Virus record (IMG/VR): IMGVR_UViG_3300048597_000641
Span: 1-49,401 of that record
From: a virus
Reading direction: 5' to 3' (one strand)
Length of the DNA: 49,401 bases
The translations under genes and the position numbers were made by a program. Below are positions 27,736 to 36,017 of this stretch, piece by piece (position 1 is the first letter of the stretch; each line of letters starts with the position of its first letter). The notes below the pieces were generated by a model, which ran no database searches, was not told the origin of the DNA, and saw only the letters and a program-made list of their open reading frames with translations.

Positions 27736-28908
27736 ATGGCTTTCATCGCCTCATCTCACGCCTACGTTGGTTCTGGCATAAATGACTTGACGGCAGACAA
27801 ACCATCAGGCACGCTCGAGGGGCACCTGATGGTGGCGGCGCTGTTCTACTACAGTCCAACGGGTATCAGTAGCGAACCGGCAGGATGGACGCAGATCGGG
27901 CAGGCCGACGACTCAAATGCTGACCGACTGCGCATGTATTACAAGGTGGCCGGCGCGAGTGAGCCGGCCACCTATACGTGGACATTCGCAGCCGGCACAT
28001 ATCATGCAGTCGTAATTGCCACCTACGATGGGATGGACGCCGCGCCGCTGGATGTGTCGGTGGTGCAATACAACGGCGATTCCTCAGCAGTGAGCGCGGC
28101 CAGCCTCACGACGACCGTTAACGGCGCGCTGTTGATCTTTGCGGGCGGCTCATCGGCGCTATCCGGTTCCATCTCGGCGAGCGCGCCGAGCGGGTTTACG
28201 GAGCGTGAGGATTACTACAACACGTATCGATGGCTTTACATCGCCGATAACGTGCAGGCCAGCGCCGGCGCTTCGGGCGGCGTATCGACCACGATCACGG
28301 TGAGCAGTCTCAACATGGGCGCGCTTGTCGCGTTCAAGCCGGCGGCGGCGCCAAGTTCTGGCATCACCGCAGCAAGTTCGCTTGCGTTCAATTCCGTGAA
28401 TGCATTCGACACAACAACGGGCGGTCCAACCGGCCCAACGGGATACGCATACGGATTCGGGCAAGTCACAAAGAAGCCGGCAACGACAACACGCTCAGCG
28501 ACAGCCACGCCGGCGGCAGATCCCGCGCTTGTTGTCACCGATCTAGACGCAAGCTCGACCTACCTGTTCCACACAGTTGCGTTCTTCGACACAACCGCGA
28601 ACGCGGATTTCAAGTTGGTGATGAGCTTTGCCGGTGCATCGTCAGTGAGGTGTGTCCGCAAATCGGTTGCCGCCGGCGCAACTGCGTTCACAGTGTCGTC
28701 AGACCTGACAGCAGGCTCATCGTCACCAACAATGAGCATTACCGGCACAGGCACGAATGGCGGCATGGTGGATGTGTATTGCATTGTCGCATTTGGATCG
28801 TCAACCCCACAGGCGGCGTTTACGTGGTCTCAGGATACGTCGGATGCCGGCAACACGTCAGTGCTGGCCGGCTCGTTCATTGAATTCATTAAGGTGACGG
28901 GAGCATGA
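27736..28908 (+). CDS. Two-domain fibre/adhesin protein, 390 aa
   Basis: The N-terminal 200 residues form a lectin-like beta-sandwich common in phage and exported proteins (GTLEGHLMVAALFYYSP, SSEPAGWTQIG, YHAVVIATYDGMD, NGALLIFAGGSSALSG). A short GGPTGPTGYAYG linker leads to a C-terminal domain paralogous to 27164-27694 (GTGTNGGMVDVYCIV, DTSDAGNTSVLAGSFIEF). Likely a second receptor-binding variant. Confidence 0.7.
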   Translation: MAFIASSHAYVGSGINDLTADKPSGTLEGHLMVAALFYYSPTGISSEPAGWTQIGQADDSNADRLRMYYKVAGASEPATYTWTFAAGTYHAVVIATYDGMDAAPLDVSVVQYNGDSSAVSAASLTTTVNGALLIFAGGSSALSGSISASAPSGFTEREDYYNTYRWLYIADNVQASAGASGGVSTTITVSSLNMGALVAFKPAAAPSSGITAASSLAFNSVNAFDTTTGGPTGPTGYAYGFGQVTKKPATTTRSATATPAADPALVVTDLDASSTYLFHTVAFFDTTANADFKLVMSFAGASSVRCVRKSVAAGATAFTVSSDLTAGSSSPTMSITGTGTNGGMVDVYCIVAFGSSTPQAAFTWSQDTSDAGNTSVLAGSFIEFIKVTGA

Positions 28909-29258
28909 ACACGAGAAAGCCGATCATTATTGGGTTAATGGTGTCGTGTGTGGTCGCTGGTGCCGCTATTGCCCAGCAGCCATCTCCGCCGGCGGCGGCC
29001 AGCGCGCAGGCACCCATCCCGCCGGCCCGATATCAGGTCATTGCCGACATGGCGACTATGGAGCAGCAGATCGCCGATCTGCAACGAGATATGGCCGCGA
29101 CACGCGAAGACCTACGCGATGCGCAGGGGCAGATCGGGGCGTTGATGCTGTTGCGGGCACACGATATCGAGTTGGCAAATGCTCGGCGTGTGGCGGATAG
29201 CAAACGGCTGGCCAGCGTGGAATGGAATGTGAACACGCTGTGGAGCGTGTGCAAATGA
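28905..29258 (+). CDS. Exported coiled-coil protein, 117 aa
   Basis: Signal-peptide-like N-terminus (PIIIGLMVSCVVAGAAIAQQ), Pro/Ala linker, then a long coiled coil (MATMEQQIADLQRDMAATRE, DLRDAQGQIGALMLLRAHDI) and a final Trp/Cys segment. ATGA overlap with the fibre gene. Might be an outer spanin-like or periplasmic accessory protein; not recognised. Confidence 0.6.
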   Translation: MNTRKPIIIGLMVSCVVAGAAIAQQPSPPAAASAQAPIPPARYQVIADMATMEQQIADLQRDMAATREDLRDAQGQIGALMLLRAHDIELANARRVADSKRLASVEWNVNTLWSVCK

Positions 29259-29485
29259 ACCCGCGCATTGCGGTCGTGCGCAGCGCGGAATGCCCTGGCA
29301 GGGGCGTTACGGTTGGCAGGTGTCCCGACGTGGCCGCCGGCGAGCTTTCTGGCAGCCGGCCACCACCCCAAGGGGGTGGCAAGCACACCACCCGCCAATC
29401 CGCCCAACGATCACGACCGCAATGCTGTTTCGGGTGCGCGCAACAATATTGTATACAAGTATACGATTTAAGGTTGAGTGAGTGA
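29255..29485 (+). CDS. Uncertain small ORF, 76 aa
   Basis: ATG overlaps the preceding stop (ATGA). It contains a short host palindrome (29363-29379) and several Cys near the end (RPQCCFGCAQQYC). A frame shifted by one gives a smoother peptide from a TTG at 29268 (67 aa). Neither has a ribosome site, so this 231-bp stretch may be non-coding leader for the methyltransferase. It also holds a GTATACAAGTATAC near-palindrome at 29451-29464. Confidence 0.3.
   Translation: MNPRIAVVRSAECPGRGVTVGRCPDVAAGELSGSRPPPQGGGKHTTRQSAQRSRPQCCFGCAQQYCIQVYDLRLSE
29363..29379. repeat. CCACCCC-type palindrome
   Basis: CCACCCCAAGGGGGTGG, one member of a family also at 19330-19346 and 32941-32957. Confidence 0.5.
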
Positions 29486-29489
29486 CACA

Positions 29490-30410
29490 ATGAACATGCA
29501 AATTGAAATTGCGGCTATCGCGTCACTGTCGTTGATGCCGGCGGAGATCGTGCCAATTCACTACACCGAGCGCGATCTCGATGTGGTGCGGCATCTCATC
29601 GTCGAGAACGGCCAGCGACTGCCGGTATTGGTGCAGCGCGAATCCGGCCGCGTTTTTTGGGGCGGCGACATCTGGCTTCAGATGCGCGCCATGAACAAGA
29701 CTGACATCGCGGTGATCTATCACGATGTCGATGACCGCGAGGCTGCGCGGATCGCCATTCGCCTTCGGCGCGCCGGCGAACTGGCTGAGTGGAGCGAGAA
29801 GGAACTCGCCGAAATCCTCGCACAGATGGAAGACCCAGAGACGATGGGTTTCTCCGATGAAGAATTTGAGGAGCTGCTGGCCACCGTCTCGCCGCCCAAG
29901 GCCGAGCCGACCGGCGAAGACCCCGGGCCGTTGGAGCCATCGAAACTGACTGAACTCAAGGCCAAGTGGAACACTGCACTCGGCCAGCTTTGGATCATTG
30001 AGAGCAAGTCTGTGCTGGGCCGGCAGCATCGTTTGCTGATCGGCGACAGCACGAAAGCCGACGACGTGCGCCGGTTGATGAATGGTGAACGCTCGAAGCT
30101 GTTCTCGACGGATCCGCCATATCTGGTCAACTATGACGGCACCAACCACCCGGGCGATGCCAAGAACAAAGACTGGAGCGATACCTACAACGACTGGGAT
30201 GGTGATGATCAGGGCGAGCAGTTCTATCACGCCTTCATCAGCACCGCGATTCGTGAAGCCATTACTGATCATGCTGCGTGGTATTGCTGGCATGCGAGCG
30301 CGCGTCAATCCATGCTGGAGCGCATTTGGAAAGAGCATGGCGCGTTCATGCACCAGCAGATCATCTGGACGAAGACGCGACCTGTTTTGACACGTTCTTG
30401 GTATCGCTGA
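29490..30410 (+). CDS. ParB-domain/DNA methyltransferase, N-terminal part (in-frame UGA)
   Basis: 306 aa up to a TGA at 30408-30410. Residues 15-90 form a ParB-like nuclease domain (VPIHYTERDLDVVRHLIVEN, GRVFWGGDIWLQM). Residues 160-306 open an amino-methyltransferase with motif IV DPPY at 208-211 (LFSTDPPYLVNYDG). The same frame continues past the stop with HEPCMFGW and motif I (30426-30773), giving a 427-aa beta-type enzyme that would methylate N4-C or N6-A. In relatives the residue at the stop is typically Trp (x-W-x-HEP), one base from TGA. So this is either a nonsense mutation, readthrough or an assembly error. Confidence 0.8.
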   Translation: MNMQIEIAAIASLSLMPAEIVPIHYTERDLDVVRHLIVENGQRLPVLVQRESGRVFWGGDIWLQMRAMNKTDIAVIYHDVDDREAARIAIRLRRAGELAEWSEKELAEILAQMEDPETMGFSDEEFEELLATVSPPKAEPTGEDPGPLEPSKLTELKAKWNTALGQLWIIESKSVLGRQHRLLIGDSTKADDVRRLMNGERSKLFSTDPPYLVNYDGTNHPGDAKNKDWSDTYNDWDGDDQGEQFYHAFISTAIREAITDHAAWYCWHASARQSMLERIWKEHGAFMHQQIIWTKTRPVLTRSWYR

Positions 30411-30425
30411 GCGCACGAACCCTGC

Positions 30426-30773
30426 ATGTTTGGGTGGATCAAGGGCAACAAGCCGGCGCGATTTGCGAACGATGTGCCATCAACGCAGTGGGAAGCCGAC
30501 CAGGAGATTCTTGTCGGCGAAGAGACGCTGCACCCAACGCCCAAGCCGACAAAGCTTTTTGAACTGCCGATGTTGCAGCACACGCAGGTGGGCGACATCT
30601 GCTACGAGCCATTCAGCGGCAGTGGCTCGCAGCATGTGGCCGGCGAAAAGCTGGGCCGGCTGGTTTACGGAATGGAGAAGGAGCCGGCCTATGTCGCCGG
30701 CATCTTGGAGCGATTGAGCAAGATGGGACTAGCGCCGGTGTTGGAGGCGGCAGCTCAGCCGGCAATCTCTTAG
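30426..30773 (+). CDS. DNA methyltransferase, C-terminal part after UGA
   Basis: Same reading frame as 29490-30410; coding sense resumes at 30411 (A-H-E-P-C before the Met at 30426). It supplies YEPFSGSGSQHVAGEKLGRL, the AdoMet-binding FxGxG motif I, and a closing helix typical of this fold. No ribosome site precedes 30426, so independent translation is unlikely, and alone it would be inactive. Protects phage DNA from restriction if a full protein is made. Confidence 0.75.
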   Translation: MFGWIKGNKPARFANDVPSTQWEADQEILVGEETLHPTPKPTKLFELPMLQHTQVGDICYEPFSGSGSQHVAGEKLGRLVYGMEKEPAYVAGILERLSKMGLAPVLEAAAQPAIS

Positions 30774-30837
30774 TTTGCGCGTGGAAATATTCACATCATG
30801 GGTTCACATTTTCGCGGATTCGCCGGCTAAACGAAAT

Positions 30838-30877
30838 AACTATCGCGAAGGAACTATTGCGAATTAACTATCGCGAA
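30838..30877. repeat. Three direct repeats before terminase genes
   Basis: AACTATCGCGAA at 30838-30849 and 30866-30877, AACTATTGCGAA at 30852-30863: exact 14-bp period, ending 10 bp before the small-terminase ATG. Likely a packaging (cos/pac) binding site or an operator. Confidence 0.65.
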
Positions 30878-30887
30878 ACGAGACGAC

Positions 30888-31511
30888 ATGGCACGCACGC
30901 GCAACACCAACAAGGAGATCACGCAGCATCACGAGATGCGAGCGTTTGAATTGCGGCAACAGCTCTGGACACACGAGCGCATTGCCAAAGAACTAGGCGT
31001 CGAGCGTAGCACTGTTACGAAGATGCTGAAGCGCATCAACAAGCGCTACAGCGACAAGCTCGAAGATGAGGTGAAGCGCATTCGCGCCGAGCACACGCTG
31101 CATTTAGAGCATATGGCCGACGAGGCCATGCAGGCGTGGCTCGCATCGAAACAGCCGGCGAAAGATGCGCGCCGGCGTAAAACGGTGCGGCGCGGTGAGG
31201 AAGAAGAGAACCGCGTACAGACGCAAAACGCAGACCCGCGCTTTTTGGCAGAGGCACGAGCTGCACTCGCGGACATACGCGACATTTGGGGCGCAGACGC
31301 ACCGTCGAAGTTGGCGCCGACTGACCCGACCGGCGAGAAAGAGTTCGGACAAGATGCAGGCATATCCGACGAGCAGCGAGCTGCGCGAATTGCTGCCCTA
31401 TTTGACGCCGCGCGAACGCGACGAGCTGGACCGGCTGCTGGCGATGGACAAACGCCTATGGAAGCCGCTGCCGGGGCCGCAGACGATGGCGTATCACAGT
31501 CAGGCGGATGA
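30888..31511 (+). CDS. Terminase small subunit
   Basis: 207 aa. An N-terminal helix-turn-helix (RAFELRQQLWTHERIAKELG, then VERSTVTKMLKRINKRY) is followed by a long charged coiled coil and a disordered C-terminus, the plan of small terminases that recognise packaging sites. It directly precedes and overlaps the large terminase. Iterated DNA repeats lie just upstream. It guides the large subunit to the phage DNA. Confidence 0.8.
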   Translation: MARTRNTNKEITQHHEMRAFELRQQLWTHERIAKELGVERSTVTKMLKRINKRYSDKLEDEVKRIRAEHTLHLEHMADEAMQAWLASKQPAKDARRRKTVRRGEEEENRVQTQNADPRFLAEARAALADIRDIWGADAPSKLAPTDPTGEKEFGQDAGISDEQRAARIAALFDAARTRRAGPAAGDGQTPMEAAAGAADDGVSQSGG

Positions 31512-32862
31512 GCTGTTGTATGGCGGCAGCGCCGGCGGTGGCAAAACCGATCTGCTGGTGGGGCTGGCAATCAACGAGCACCGGCGCGGGATTATTTACC
31601 GGCGTGAATACACGCAGCTAAAAGACATGGTGGATCGGAGCAGAGAGATCGTGCAAGACAAGGGACGCTTCAACGCCAACGACAACATCTGGCGCGGCCT
31701 GCCGGGCGCGCCGGGTGGCCGCGTGTTGGAGTTTGCCGCCATGCAGCGCGAGACCGACTGGCAGAAGTTTCGTGGGCGCGCCAAAGACTATTACGGCTTC
31801 GACGAACTGACCGAGTTTGTGCGCATGCAGTTCAAATCAGTCATCGCATGGAATCGCACGACGGTGCCAGGTCAGCGCTGTCGTGTGGTGTGTGCGAGTA
31901 ATCCGCCGGCGTCGAGTGATGGCGAGTGGGTGATCGAGTATTGGGCGCCGTGGCTGGATGACCAGCACCCACAGCCGGCGGTCGCCGGCGAAATTCGCTG
32001 GTTTGCCGTCATTGACGGCAAGGACAAAGAGGTTGAGAACGGCCGCCCCTTCGAACACAAGGGTCTGACGGTCAAGCCCAAATCGCGCACATTCGTGCCG
32101 GCGCGGGTGACGGATAACCCGTTCTTGATGGCGACCGACTACATGACGACGCTGCAGAACCTGCCGGAGCCGCTGCGGAGTCAACTGATGTTTGGTGACT
32201 GGAAGGCCGGCCGCAAAGAGGATCCATGGCAGGTGATCCCAACGCGATGGGTGGAGATCGCGCAGCGGCGCTGGCGCGAGACGCCAAAGCCTGACATGCC
32301 GCTCACGGCGCTCGGCGTGGACGTGGCGCGTGGTGGCGATGACAAAACCGCCATCGCGCCGCGTTACGGTGCGTGGTTTGCGCCGGTGATTACATATCCC
32401 GGCAGCCAGACGCCGGATGGGCCGATGGTGGCCGGCCTGGTGCTGAAGGAGCGCACACACGACGAGGTGGACATCAACGTCGATGTGATCGGTGTGGGCG
32501 CGAGTGTGTATGACGCCATTCGCGGGCAGATCAGTCGCGTGACTGGCGTGAACTTTTCTGCTCACAGCGACGCGCACGACCGCAGCGGCAAGCTGAACTT
32601 CGTCAATGTGCGCGCAGAGGCATATTGGACGCTGCGTGAAGCACTCGACCCGGACTATGGCGCGAAGGACATCGCGCTACCAGACGACCCGGAGTTGAAG
32701 AGCGACCTGTGCGCGCCGCGCTGGTCATTGAAAACGAACGGTATTCAGGTGGAGAGCAAAGAGGACATCATCAAGCGACTCGGGCGCTCTCCCGACAAGG
32801 GCGACGCGGTGGTGCTGGCGAACCTGATCCGCCGGCGTGCGCTGTTGTTCGCAAGCGTGTGA
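31354..32862 (+). CDS. terL: Terminase large subunit
   Basis: 502 aa. ATPase: Walker A GGSAGGGKT (57-65), Walker B YYGFDE (D150-E151). Nuclease (RNase H-fold): D323 in GVDVARGGDDKTA, D378 in DVIGVG and D484 in KGDAVVLA. Translocates DNA into the prohead and cuts it. The ATG at 31354 overlaps the small terminase by 158 bp in another frame; the longer upstream extension in this frame is shadow sequence. Both catalytic sites appear intact. Confidence 0.95.
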   Translation: MQAYPTSSELRELLPYLTPRERDELDRLLAMDKRLWKPLPGPQTMAYHSQADELLYGGSAGGGKTDLLVGLAINEHRRGIIYRREYTQLKDMVDRSREIVQDKGRFNANDNIWRGLPGAPGGRVLEFAAMQRETDWQKFRGRAKDYYGFDELTEFVRMQFKSVIAWNRTTVPGQRCRVVCASNPPASSDGEWVIEYWAPWLDDQHPQPAVAGEIRWFAVIDGKDKEVENGRPFEHKGLTVKPKSRTFVPARVTDNPFLMATDYMTTLQNLPEPLRSQLMFGDWKAGRKEDPWQVIPTRWVEIAQRRWRETPKPDMPLTALGVDVARGGDDKTAIAPRYGAWFAPVITYPGSQTPDGPMVAGLVLKERTHDEVDINVDVIGVGASVYDAIRGQISRVTGVNFSAHSDAHDRSGKLNFVNVRAEAYWTLREALDPDYGAKDIALPDDPELKSDLCAPRWSLKTNGIQVESKEDIIKRLGRSPDKGDAVVLANLIRRRALLFASV

Positions 32863-32869
32863 GATCAAC

Positions 32870-35236
32870 ATGAGCATCATCGATTCGATCCTTGGCCGGC
32901 TCGGCTATGCCCGCGCCGCTGCGCCGCACAGCGTGGGGAGCCACCCCCAGGGGGTGGTGGGCGGGCTTCAATATGGCACGATGCCGTCGGCATATCCGCT
33001 GACCTTTCCCGGCTGGGACCCGAATGGAGGCATTCGTGCGCCACAGACCACCAGCGACATGGCGATTGCATCAGCGTGGGTGGCGAGCGATCTGGCGGTG
33101 ATTGCGCGCGAAATGAGCACGGCTGAACTGGACGTGTTCACAACAGACGCCGCTGGCAACCCGACCGAAGATCTGAATCACGCGTTTGCGAATCTCTGGT
33201 ATGCGCCGAACCCGTTCATGGGCCGGTCGTTCATCGCGCAATTTCAGTTGTATCAACTGATGCTGCGTGGTGCGTGCTACTACTTCATGTCGCCGCTCGG
33301 CAACACCATCGCCGAGCTGTGGCCGATTCCGGCACAGATGATTCGGCCTGCCGGCGACGATGAGAATTTCATCAGCGGCTATCGCTTTCAAAGCCGGCGC
33401 GACCGCGAGCCGGTGATCATTCCGCCCGAATACATCGTCTATACGCGGTTGCCAGACCCGAATGACCTGCGCAAGGGGCTGCCACCCATTGCCGCTGCGC
33501 TTGGCGCCGTCGGCCTCGATGCGGCGCAAATGCAATGGAATGTCGAGTTCTTCGGCGAAGGCAACGCCGTGCCCAGCGCGCTGGGCATTGTGCCGAAGGA
33601 CACCAGTGAAGGCGAGTTCCTGCGCGTGAAGGCTGAGGTGCGCGAGTTCTTTACCGCCGGCAAGCGGCGCATCGCCGTGACGCGTGCCGGTGATCTTGAC
33701 TTCAAGGTGCTGACCCAGACGCTGAAGGACATGGAGTTTTTGCGCGGGCGCGAGTTCAATCGCGACGAGATCGACCGCGCACTGGGTTTCCCGGGCGGCT
33801 ACTGGAACGCCAATGCAACGGAGGCCAACGCACGCCATGCAAAAGCTGTGCTGATCGAGCATGTGATCTGGCCACTGCTGACGTTGATCCAGGAAGACAT
33901 CAACGCGCAGGCCATGCCGCGCTGGTATGGCGACAACGTGTATGTGGAGTTTGAAGACATCCGTCCGCGCAACGTGGAGATGGAATTGCGCCAGCAGCAA
34001 ACGCGCCAGGCGTATTGGACGATTGACGAGCTGCGCGAGGTGGACGGCATGGAGCCGTTGCCGGATGCGCGTGGTGTGCGGCTGATCGCCGAGCCGGTCG
34101 GCACTGGCGTAGCGAATCCACAGGCCGATCCATTGGCGGAAATTGCATCAAAGATCGATCAACTTGCGCAATTGATTCAGCAGCGCGACGCCGAAGATGT
34201 CGCTGAAGACAGTGCCGAAGATACAGCCGAGCCGCCGGCACAGAATGAGCTGCCCAACAACACAGCGCCGGTGCAGGATGATGAAGATGCGGCGCAGATT
34301 GACGAAGCAAAGAGTGTGGGCGACCAATTGCGGAACGTCCCTGTGGGGGTCGCGTCTGACCTTGAAGACGCACCGAACGGCGGCGACGTGGGGCTGCATC
34401 TCGATCTGGTGCGCTGGCGCAAGAAGGCGCTGAAAGCGGTCAAGGCTGGCAAGCCGGCAGACGTGGAGTTCATTTCGAGCGCCATCGATGCCGGCAGCAT
34501 GGTTGCGATTTCACGCGGGCTGCGCGCTTGCGAAACCGCCGACAACGTGCGCGATGTGTTCTTGACCGCTGACTATCGCAAGGCCGCGCCGGAGGGTATG
34601 TCGCCGGATGAGAAGAAGCTGTATGACGCGCTGGTGGACATCCTGAGCAAGGCCGGCGGCGCGGTGGCAAAGAAGATCAAGGCCGGCGAGCCGATCACAT
34701 GGGATGATCTCGACGCGCAGATAAAGGCTGCGCTCGAGCCGATCTTGAGGGAGATCATGCTGGCGAATATGGACGCGGCAATGGCGCAGGTCGGCGTGGC
34801 GCTGGGCGACGGCGTGGCGGCCACGTCGTCGAGCGAGTGGGCAAAGCAATATGCCGGCGAGTTGATCAAAAACGTCTCGACGGTCACGCAGAAACTGACG
34901 CAAGACACCATCGGTTCGTATCTCGCGAACAGCACCATGACGCTGGGCGATGTGGTGGCCGCGCTGTCACCGGCGTTCGGCGCATCGCGCGCGGAGGCGA
35001 TAGCGATCACTGAGGTGACGAACGCATCGGCAGCCGGCATGACTTCGTATCAAACCGAGGTCGGGAAACTGGGCGTCAAGACGATGCGCATCAGCAACAC
35101 GAATGAGGATGACAAAGTGTGCCCGATCTGCAAACCGCTGGATGGCAAACCAGAGAGTGAATGGCCGAACGTGAAAGGCCCGAGTTGGCATCCCCGGTGC
35201 AGATGCTTTGTCACTTTGAAAGTGATCGTCGAGTAA
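32870..35236 (+). CDS. Portal protein fused to MuF-like head protein
   Basis: 788 aa. Residues 1-430 are a phage portal (TSDMAIASAWVASDLAVIAR, WPIPAQMIRPAG, DLDFKVLTQTLKDMEFLRGR, FNRDEIDRALGFPGG). An acidic linker rich in Asp/Glu/Ala (about 440-500) joins a C-terminal Phage_Mu_F-type domain (residues about 640-788) ending in KVCPICKPLDGK and WHPRCRCFVTL. Portal and MuF are usually separate neighbouring genes. The dodecameric portal forms the packaging vertex. Near residue 24 a host palindrome (32941-32957) is read in frame. Confidence 0.88.
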   Translation: MSIIDSILGRLGYARAAAPHSVGSHPQGVVGGLQYGTMPSAYPLTFPGWDPNGGIRAPQTTSDMAIASAWVASDLAVIAREMSTAELDVFTTDAAGNPTEDLNHAFANLWYAPNPFMGRSFIAQFQLYQLMLRGACYYFMSPLGNTIAELWPIPAQMIRPAGDDENFISGYRFQSRRDREPVIIPPEYIVYTRLPDPNDLRKGLPPIAAALGAVGLDAAQMQWNVEFFGEGNAVPSALGIVPKDTSEGEFLRVKAEVREFFTAGKRRIAVTRAGDLDFKVLTQTLKDMEFLRGREFNRDEIDRALGFPGGYWNANATEANARHAKAVLIEHVIWPLLTLIQEDINAQAMPRWYGDNVYVEFEDIRPRNVEMELRQQQTRQAYWTIDELREVDGMEPLPDARGVRLIAEPVGTGVANPQADPLAEIASKIDQLAQLIQQRDAEDVAEDSAEDTAEPPAQNELPNNTAPVQDDEDAAQIDEAKSVGDQLRNVPVGVASDLEDAPNGGDVGLHLDLVRWRKKALKAVKAGKPADVEFISSAIDAGSMVAISRGLRACETADNVRDVFLTADYRKAAPEGMSPDEKKLYDALVDILSKAGGAVAKKIKAGEPITWDDLDAQIKAALEPILREIMLANMDAAMAQVGVALGDGVAATSSSEWAKQYAGELIKNVSTVTQKLTQDTIGSYLANSTMTLGDVVAALSPAFGASRAEAIAITEVTNASAAGMTSYQTEVGKLGVKTMRISNTNEDDKVCPICKPLDGKPESEWPNVKGPSWHPRCRCFVTLKVIVE
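32941..32957. repeat. CCACCCCCAGGGGGTGG palindrome in portal gene
   Basis: Perfect 8-bp arms around one central base, in frame near the start of the portal gene (read SHPQGVV, the same peptide that the 19330 copy encodes in the 118-aa protein). Confidence 0.6.
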
Positions 35237-35240
35237 CGGC

Positions 35241-35531
35241 ATGAATCCAGACAAGGCCCTGCGCATTGTGCGAACGGAAATTCGGCTGCTGGCTATTGCG
35301 GCGGCAGACGAGTGCATCCGCATCAAGCGCGAGTGCCGGCGGGATGTCGAGAATTCTGAACATGAGTACGAGTCTCTGGTCGATGCGCTGCAGCAGCGCG
35401 CGCTGGACGCGCTGTGCGCCATCGAAGCCGGCCTGAAGGAGCAGCAGTATGGGCGCAGAGTTGAACGTCGACGTGAAGGGCGTCGAAAAGATCGTAAACG
35501 CGTTGACGGGCAAGCTCGACCCGGCGCTTAA
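35241..35531 (+). CDS. Hypothetical protein, 96 aa
   Basis: Helical, charged protein (RIVRTEIRLLAIAAADECIR, DALQQRALDALCAIEAGLKE) with an Arg-rich end that overlaps the next gene by 83 bp. It occupies the usual place of small head-assembly genes. The overlap region in this frame may be shadow; if so the gene is shorter in effect. Unknown function. Confidence 0.5.
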   Translation: MNPDKALRIVRTEIRLLAIAAADECIRIKRECRRDVENSEHEYESLVDALQQRALDALCAIEAGLKEQQYGRRVERRREGRRKDRKRVDGQARPGA

Positions 35532-35913
35532 GCGCGCGAGTCTGGCGATTGCGACGACGATTCACGAGCGCATCGCGCCGTATCCGCCGGCGACCGAGGC
35601 CAACTCGCCGCGGGATGAGCCGCCATACTGGTATGAGCGTGGCTTCGGCACGCGCACCAAGGGCGGCAAGGGCCGGCGCACCAGCGAGACACTGGGGCGC
35701 AAGTGGAACATTGAGTCGCGTGGCACGATCGGCGCGGCGGTGACGAACACGGCCAGCTATGCGCCGTATGTGCACGACTATGTGGATCAGGCGTGGTTCC
35801 ACGCGCAGCGCGGCTGGAAGACCGATGAAGAGGTTACACGCGCGGTGGAGAGCGACGGCACGGCGGAGCGATATGTGAGTCACTTTGTCGCGCAGATACT
35901 CGACGACGATTGA
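35449..35913 (+). CDS. HK97-gp10-like neck/tail completion protein
   Basis: 154 aa. N-terminal VKGVEKIVNALTGKLDPALK, middle IHERIAPYPPATEANSP, and C-terminal AVTNTASYAPYVHDYVDQAW, with the Y-A-x-Y-V-H phrase of the HK97 gp10 family. These proteins act at the head-tail joint or tail terminus. Here it precedes the capsid gene, which is earlier than in HK97. Followed by duplicated module copy 2. Confidence 0.75.
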   Translation: MGAELNVDVKGVEKIVNALTGKLDPALKRASLAIATTIHERIAPYPPATEANSPRDEPPYWYERGFGTRTKGGKGRRTSETLGRKWNIESRGTIGAAVTNTASYAPYVHDYVDQAWFHAQRGWKTDEEVTRAVESDGTAERYVSHFVAQILDDD

Positions 35914-35924
35914 CGAGCAAGAGG

Positions 35925-36005
35925 AAAGGGGTAACATAGGCGCGGCTGTAGCAGATTGAATTGCGCGGTCGTCTCATTTCGAGACGACCGCGCTTTTGTT
36001 TTTCC
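35925..36005 (+). repeat. 81-bp duplicated module, copy 2
   Basis: Identical to 24545-24625. Lies between the gp10-like gene and the protease-capsid gene, so the segment 24545-36005 is flanked by direct repeats. Confidence 0.9.
35963..36003 (+). terminator. Rho-independent terminator within duplicated module, copy 2
   Basis: Same 13-bp stem, ATTTC loop and TTTTGTTTTT tail as copy 1. It sits inside the late operon, directly before the capsid gene, so late expression would need readthrough, antitermination or a new promoter. Confidence 0.9.
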
Positions 36006-36017
36006 TTTTGCATTTCC

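Noticed and set aside
29451-29464. GTATACAAGTATAC near-palindrome as a promoter/operator
   Set aside because: Only one copy and no clear -35; too short to support a feature by itself.
30408-30426. A change of genetic code (TGA as Trp)
   Set aside because: TGA is used as a real stop in many overlapping gene pairs in this window, so a global recode is not supported by the single methyltransferase case.
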